Source: JAAYCI01 sp964370295 (GTDB taxonomy: Bacteria > Bacillota > Clostridia > Oscillospirales > Ruminococcaceae). Taken from it: a stretch of DNA of 35,552 nt. The translations under genes were made by a program, and so were the position numbers. This document shows, one piece after another, positions 32,179 to 35,552 of this stretch (position 1 is its first letter; each line of letters opens with the position of its first letter). Location: positions 1 to 35,552 of the forward strand of contig CAYJIR010000019.1 in assembly GCA_964370295.1 (NCBI GenBank), in the 5' to 3' direction. The notes below the pieces were generated by a model that was given only the letters and a program-made list of their open reading frames with translations, ran no database searches and was not told where the DNA came from.

Positions 32179-32601
32179 ATGCCGACCTTTAACCAACTTG
32201 TTCGCAAAGGCCGCGAGGTAAGCGAAAAGAAAAGCACGGCACCCGCATTGAACAGGGGCTACAATTCTCACAGAAAAGTGTATACAGACCAAAGCGCCCC
32301 CCAAAAACGCGGTGTGTGCACGGCAGTGCGCACCATGACCCCCAAAAAGCCGAACTCGGCGTTGCGTAAGGTGGCTCGTGTGCGTTTGTCGAACAACCTG
32401 GAAGTGTCCAGTTATATCCCCGGCGTGGGGCACAACCTGCAAGAGCACTCCGTGGTACTCATCCGCGGCGGGCGTGTAAAAGACTTGCCCGGTGTGCGCT
32501 ATCACATCATCCGTGGCACGCTGGATACCCAAGGCGTAAACGGGCGTATGCAAAGCCGTTCCAAATACGGTGCCAAGCGCCCCAAAGCCGCCAAAGCCTA
32601 A
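32179..32601 (+). CDS. rpsL: 30S ribosomal protein S12
   Basis: Protein of 140 residues starting MPTFNQLVRKGR after AGAAAGGAGG. It carries TPKKPNSALRK, with the lysine that changes in streptomycin-resistant mutants still Lys (Lys56, equal to E. coli Lys42), and GRVKDLPGVRYH with the second Lys also wild type. S12 sits at the decoding centre of the small subunit. It starts the str operon; rpsG follows after an unusually long 172 bp. Confidence 0.97.
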   Translation: MPTFNQLVRKGREVSEKKSTAPALNRGYNSHRKVYTDQSAPQKRGVCTAVRTMTPKKPNSALRKVARVRLSNNLEVSSYIPGVGHNLQEHSVVLIRGGRVKDLPGVRYHIIRGTLDTQGVNGRMQSRSKYGAKRPKAAKA

Positions 32602-32773
32602 AGGTCCAAAGAGTTTGAATCATCATTTTGCCCATTGGTATACGGGTTTACATAAAGAGTTTACATGCACTTGCGCAAACCCCTTGCCTTAGCAAAACGG
32701 AGGATTTATACCTTTCGAGTACCTGTGATTTCATTTTAGGCAATATTGCCGCTTATGAAGGAGGGAAGCAAAA

Positions 32774-33244
32774 ATGCCAAGAAGAGGAAATGTTCCAAAG
32801 CGTGAAGTGCTGGCAGATCCTATTTACAATTCAACCATGGTTACACGCCTAATCAACAGCATCATGTATGATGGCAAAAAAGGCGTTGCACAAAAAATTG
32901 TGTATGAAGCATTTGAAATTGTGCAAGAAAAAACCGGCAATGATCCGCTGGAAACGTTTGAAAAAGCTCTGGAAAACATCATGCCTTCACTAGAAGTTAA
33001 GGCACGTCGTGTGGGTGGTTCCACCTACCAAGTGCCGCTGGAAGTGCGTCCGGAGCGTCGTGAAACACTGGGCCTGCGTTGGCTCACAAACTACTCCCGC
33101 TCTCGCTCAGAGCGCACCATGCGCCAGCGTTTAGCAGGTGAAATTATGGATGCGGCCTCGGGCACCGGTAACGCCGTTAAAAAGCGTGAAGATACCCATA
33201 AAATGGCCGACGCCAACCGTGCGTTTGCACATTACCGCTACTAA
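32774..33244 (+). CDS. rpsG: 30S ribosomal protein S7
   Basis: Protein of 156 residues, normal length, starting MPRRGNVPKRE after GGAGGG. It shows RVGGSTYQVP and RWLTNYSR, both family marks. S7 nucleates the head of the 30S subunit and in some bacteria represses the str operon. The 172-bp gap before it holds no gene and no clear hairpin that I could call a binding site. Confidence 0.97.
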   Translation: MPRRGNVPKREVLADPIYNSTMVTRLINSIMYDGKKGVAQKIVYEAFEIVQEKTGNDPLETFEKALENIMPSLEVKARRVGGSTYQVPLEVRPERRETLGLRWLTNYSRSRSERTMRQRLAGEIMDAASGTGNAVKKREDTHKMADANRAFAHYRY

Positions 33245-33267
33245 TTTAAGTGACATAAGGAGTTTCT

Positions 33268-35391
33268 ATGCCAAGAGAAGTTTCTCTGGAGATGACGAGA
33301 AACATCGGAATCATGGCCCACATCGACGCCGGCAAAACCACCACCACCGAGCGCATTTTGTTTTACACGGGTGTAAACTACAAAATTGGCGAGGTGCACG
33401 ACGGTGCTGCCACGATGGATTGGATGGAGCAAGAGCAAGAGCGTGGCATCACCATCACTTCGGCTGCCACCACCTGTTTTTGGAGCCATTCGGAGCTGGC
33501 CGAAGATGCCGCCAAGAAAAATCGTCATCGTATCAATATTATCGACACACCCGGCCACGTGGATTTCACCGTGGAGGTAGAGCGCAGCTTGCGCGTTTTG
33601 GACGGCAGTGTAACTGTGCTGGCGGCCAAGGGTGGTGTGGAGCCGCAAAGTGAAACCGTGTGGCGCCAAGCAAACAAATACAACGTGCCGCGCATGGTAT
33701 ACATCAACAAGATGGACATCATGGGTGCCGATTTCTACAATGTTATCCAAATGATGATAGACCGCTTAAAATGTGTTCCTGTGCCCATCCAATTGCCGAT
33801 AGGCGCAGAGGATACTTTCCGCGGCATCATCGACCTTGTAAACATGAAAGCCATCATCTATCACGACGAGATTGGCAAAGATGTGCGCGAGGAAGAAATA
33901 CCCGATGACATGAAGGAAAAAGCACAGCAATACCGCGACGAACTCGTGGAGGCTGTGGCCACATACGACGAAGCACTGATGGAAAAATACCTCGAGGGCG
34001 AAGAGATTTCCATCCCCGAGCTAAAAAAGGCTTTGCGTAAATCCACCATTGCCAACGAGGTGGTGCCTGTTATCTGTGGCACCTCTTACAAAAACAAGGG
34101 TGTGCAACTTTTGCTGGATGCAGTGATAGACTACATGCCCGCGCCCACAGACATCGAAGACATGAAGGGTATCAACCCGGACAGTGGCGAGGAAGAAACC
34201 CGTGCCTCCAGTGACGATGCACCGTTTTCTGCCCTGGCATTTAAAATTGCCACAGACCCTTATGTGGGCAAACTGTGCTATTTCCGTGTCTATTCCGGCA
34301 TAGCAAAATCCGGCGGCGCGTGCTTTAACTCTGTGAAACAGAACAACGAGCGCCTTGGGCGCATTTTGCAGATGCATGCAAACTCTCGCCAGGATATCGA
34401 CCTTTGCTATGCGGGCGACATTGCCGCCGCCGTGGGGCTTAAAAACACCACAACGGGCGACACCCTGTGCGACGCAAAACACCCCATCGTGCTGGAAAGT
34501 ATGGACTTCCCGGAGCCGGTGATTCGTGTGGCCATCGAGCCTAAAACCAAGGCGGGCCAAGAGAAAATGGGCATTGCCCTTGCCAAATTGGCAGAGGAAG
34601 ACCCCACTTTCCGCACCTACACCGACGAAGAGACAGGCCAAACCATCATTGCCGGCATGGGCGAGTTGCACCTTGAAATCATCGTGGACCGCCTACTGCG
34701 CGAGTTCAAGGTGGAGGCCAACGTGGGCGCACCGCAGGTGGCCTATCGCGAAACCATCCGCAAAGAGTCTTCTACAGACACGAAATATGCGCGTCAATCC
34801 GGCGGACGTGGCCAGTATGGTCATGTTAAAATTCGCATGGAGCCAAACGAGATGGGCAAGGGCTACGAGTTTGTAAACGCCATTGTGGGCGGCTCTATCC
34901 CCAAGGAGTATATCGGCCCTGTAGACCAAGGCATCCAAGGTGCCATGCAAACGGGTATTTTGGCCGGCTACCCTGTGGTAGACGTGAAAGTGACCCTGTA
35001 CGACGGCTCCTACCATGAGGTGGACTCCTCGGAGATGGCCTTTAAAATTGCCGGTTCCATGGCCTTTAAAGAAGCCATGAAAAAGGCAGACCCCGTGGTG
35101 CTGGAACCCATTATGAAAATTGCCGTTATTGTGCCCGAGGAATACACGGGCGACGTAATTGGCGACTTGAACAGCCGCAGGGCCCAAATACAGGGCATGG
35201 AGATAGTGGGCGGTGTGCAGCAAGTGAACACACATGTGCCGCTTTCCAACATGTTTGGCTATGCCACAGACCTGCGCAGCAAAACACAAGGTCGTGGGCA
35301 ATATTCTATGGAACCCAGCCACTATGCGGAAGTTCCAAAAAGCATTGCAGAGGGCATTTTGGCCGGTCGGAACAAAAACAGTGAGGACTAA
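33268..35391 (+). CDS. fusA: elongation factor G
   Basis: Protein of 707 residues, full length. GTPase motifs: AHIDAGKT (17-24), DTPGHVD (93-99) and NKMD. The switch region ERGITIT and the C-terminal domains IV and V (GGRGQYGHV; YATDLRSKTQGRG) are present. It drives translocation on the ribosome. A charged insert of about 15 residues lies between CFW and RINIIDTPG (about 73-87), longer than in B. subtilis EF-G and near the length seen in E. coli. Start at 33268 after AAGGAG, 23 bp after rpsG. Confidence 0.97.
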   Translation: MPREVSLEMTRNIGIMAHIDAGKTTTTERILFYTGVNYKIGEVHDGAATMDWMEQEQERGITITSAATTCFWSHSELAEDAAKKNRHRINIIDTPGHVDFTVEVERSLRVLDGSVTVLAAKGGVEPQSETVWRQANKYNVPRMVYINKMDIMGADFYNVIQMMIDRLKCVPVPIQLPIGAEDTFRGIIDLVNMKAIIYHDEIGKDVREEEIPDDMKEKAQQYRDELVEAVATYDEALMEKYLEGEEISIPELKKALRKSTIANEVVPVICGTSYKNKGVQLLLDAVIDYMPAPTDIEDMKGINPDSGEEETRASSDDAPFSALAFKIATDPYVGKLCYFRVYSGIAKSGGACFNSVKQNNERLGRILQMHANSRQDIDLCYAGDIAAAVGLKNTTTGDTLCDAKHPIVLESMDFPEPVIRVAIEPKTKAGQEKMGIALAKLAEEDPTFRTYTDEETGQTIIAGMGELHLEIIVDRLLREFKVEANVGAPQVAYRETIRKESSTDTKYARQSGGRGQYGHVKIRMEPNEMGKGYEFVNAIVGGSIPKEYIGPVDQGIQGAMQTGILAGYPVVDVKVTLYDGSYHEVDSSEMAFKIAGSMAFKEAMKKADPVVLEPIMKIAVIVPEEYTGDVIGDLNSRRAQIQGMEIVGGVQQVNTHVPLSNMFGYATDLRSKTQGRGQYSMEPSHYAEVPKSIAEGILAGRNKNSED

Positions 35392-35425
35392 GGCATAAAA
35401 AAATTGGTTTTCTGTTTGAAAATGC

Positions 35426-35454
35426 TTGCTTTTTCTTCGTATTTTTAGTAAAAT
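35426..35454 (+). promoter_or_regulatory. promoter of tuf
   Basis: -35 TTGCTT (35426-35431), 17-bp spacer, -10 TAAAAT (35449-35454). It would let tuf be transcribed apart from the rest of the str operon. Confidence 0.6.
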
Positions 35455-35503
35455 GCAGGTGTGCGCAACATCTGTTAATTTAGAATGGAGGCTTTAAAGA
35501 ACC

Positions 35504-35552
35504 ATGGGAAAAGAAAAATTTGATCGTTCGAAACCCCATATTAACATCGGCA
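35504..35552 (+). CDS. tuf: elongation factor Tu (partial, 5' end)
   Basis: Only the first 16 codons are in the window: MGKEKFDRSKPHINIG, which matches the EF-Tu N terminus, in the expected place after fusA. A GGAGG site lies 12 nt before the start. The rest is past the right edge. Confidence 0.93.
   Translation, partial: MGKEKFDRSKPHINIG

Noticed and set aside
32628..32852. Open frame between and into rpsG
   Set aside because: It overlaps the S7 gene in another frame and has no ribosome binding site.

Overview
The window looks like a chromosomal segment of a Gram-positive, low-to-mid GC Firmicute of class Clostridia, probably near the Oscillospirales, though the exact lineage cannot be fixed from sequence alone. 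Reasons: strong AGGAGG-type ribosome binding sites before most genes, the pairs cdaA-cdaR, recJ-rel-dtd, hemZ-nucleoside kinase and mazG-HU-rqcP-divIC-S1, a long-form HPF, an ECF folate S component, and a str operon of Firmicute type. A run of 100 Ns at 6302-6401 shows that this is a scaffold from a short-read assembly.

Region 1-8859 (all minus strand): an envelope lipoprotein cut by the window edge, a secreted SH3/glucosaminidase cell-wall hydrolase, two overlapping amidohydrolase paralogues (one with damaged active-site residues), a FolT-like ECF substrate-binding subunit with a structured leader, and a copper-exporting P-type ATPase with metal-binding domains at both ends. The N gap sits in the last of these and is almost certainly an assembly artefact.

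Region 9356-26003 (all plus strand): housekeeping genes. An ispD-ispF fusion for isoprenoid synthesis; cdaA-cdaR for c-di-AMP; an FAD-dependent dehydrogenase; a tight cluster recJ, rel, dtd, an MBL hydrolase, hemZ and a nucleoside kinase, with several overlapping starts and stops; a zinc-ribbon protein; then mazG, HU, rqcP, divIC, an S1-domain protein and hpf. In sporeformers yabP and yabQ lie between rqcP and divIC; here they are absent, which hints at a non-sporulating lineage. A perfect palindromic terminator at 26021-26060 closes this arm against the convergent minus-strand genes.

Region 26240-31716 (all minus strand): a diguanylate cyclase with intact GGEEF and I-site, a TauE/SafE permease, two polytopic membrane proteins (one DUF6077-like, one unrecognised) and an NSS-family sodium symporter. 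Spacing of 42-98 bp allows one transcript. Region 31717-32178 has no gene but holds strong dyads, including a possible plus-strand structured RNA.

Region 32179-35552 (plus strand): the str operon rpsL, rpsG, fusA and the first codons of tuf, with a near-consensus promoter before rpsL and a second one before tuf. rpoB-rpoC are not next to it. No tRNA, rRNA, CRISPR array, transposase or prophage gene was seen. No clearly new multi-gene system was found. The best leads are the coupled active/degenerate amidohydrolase pair, the structured RNA candidate, the two-membrane-protein unit beside the cyclase, and the leader structures of copA and folT.
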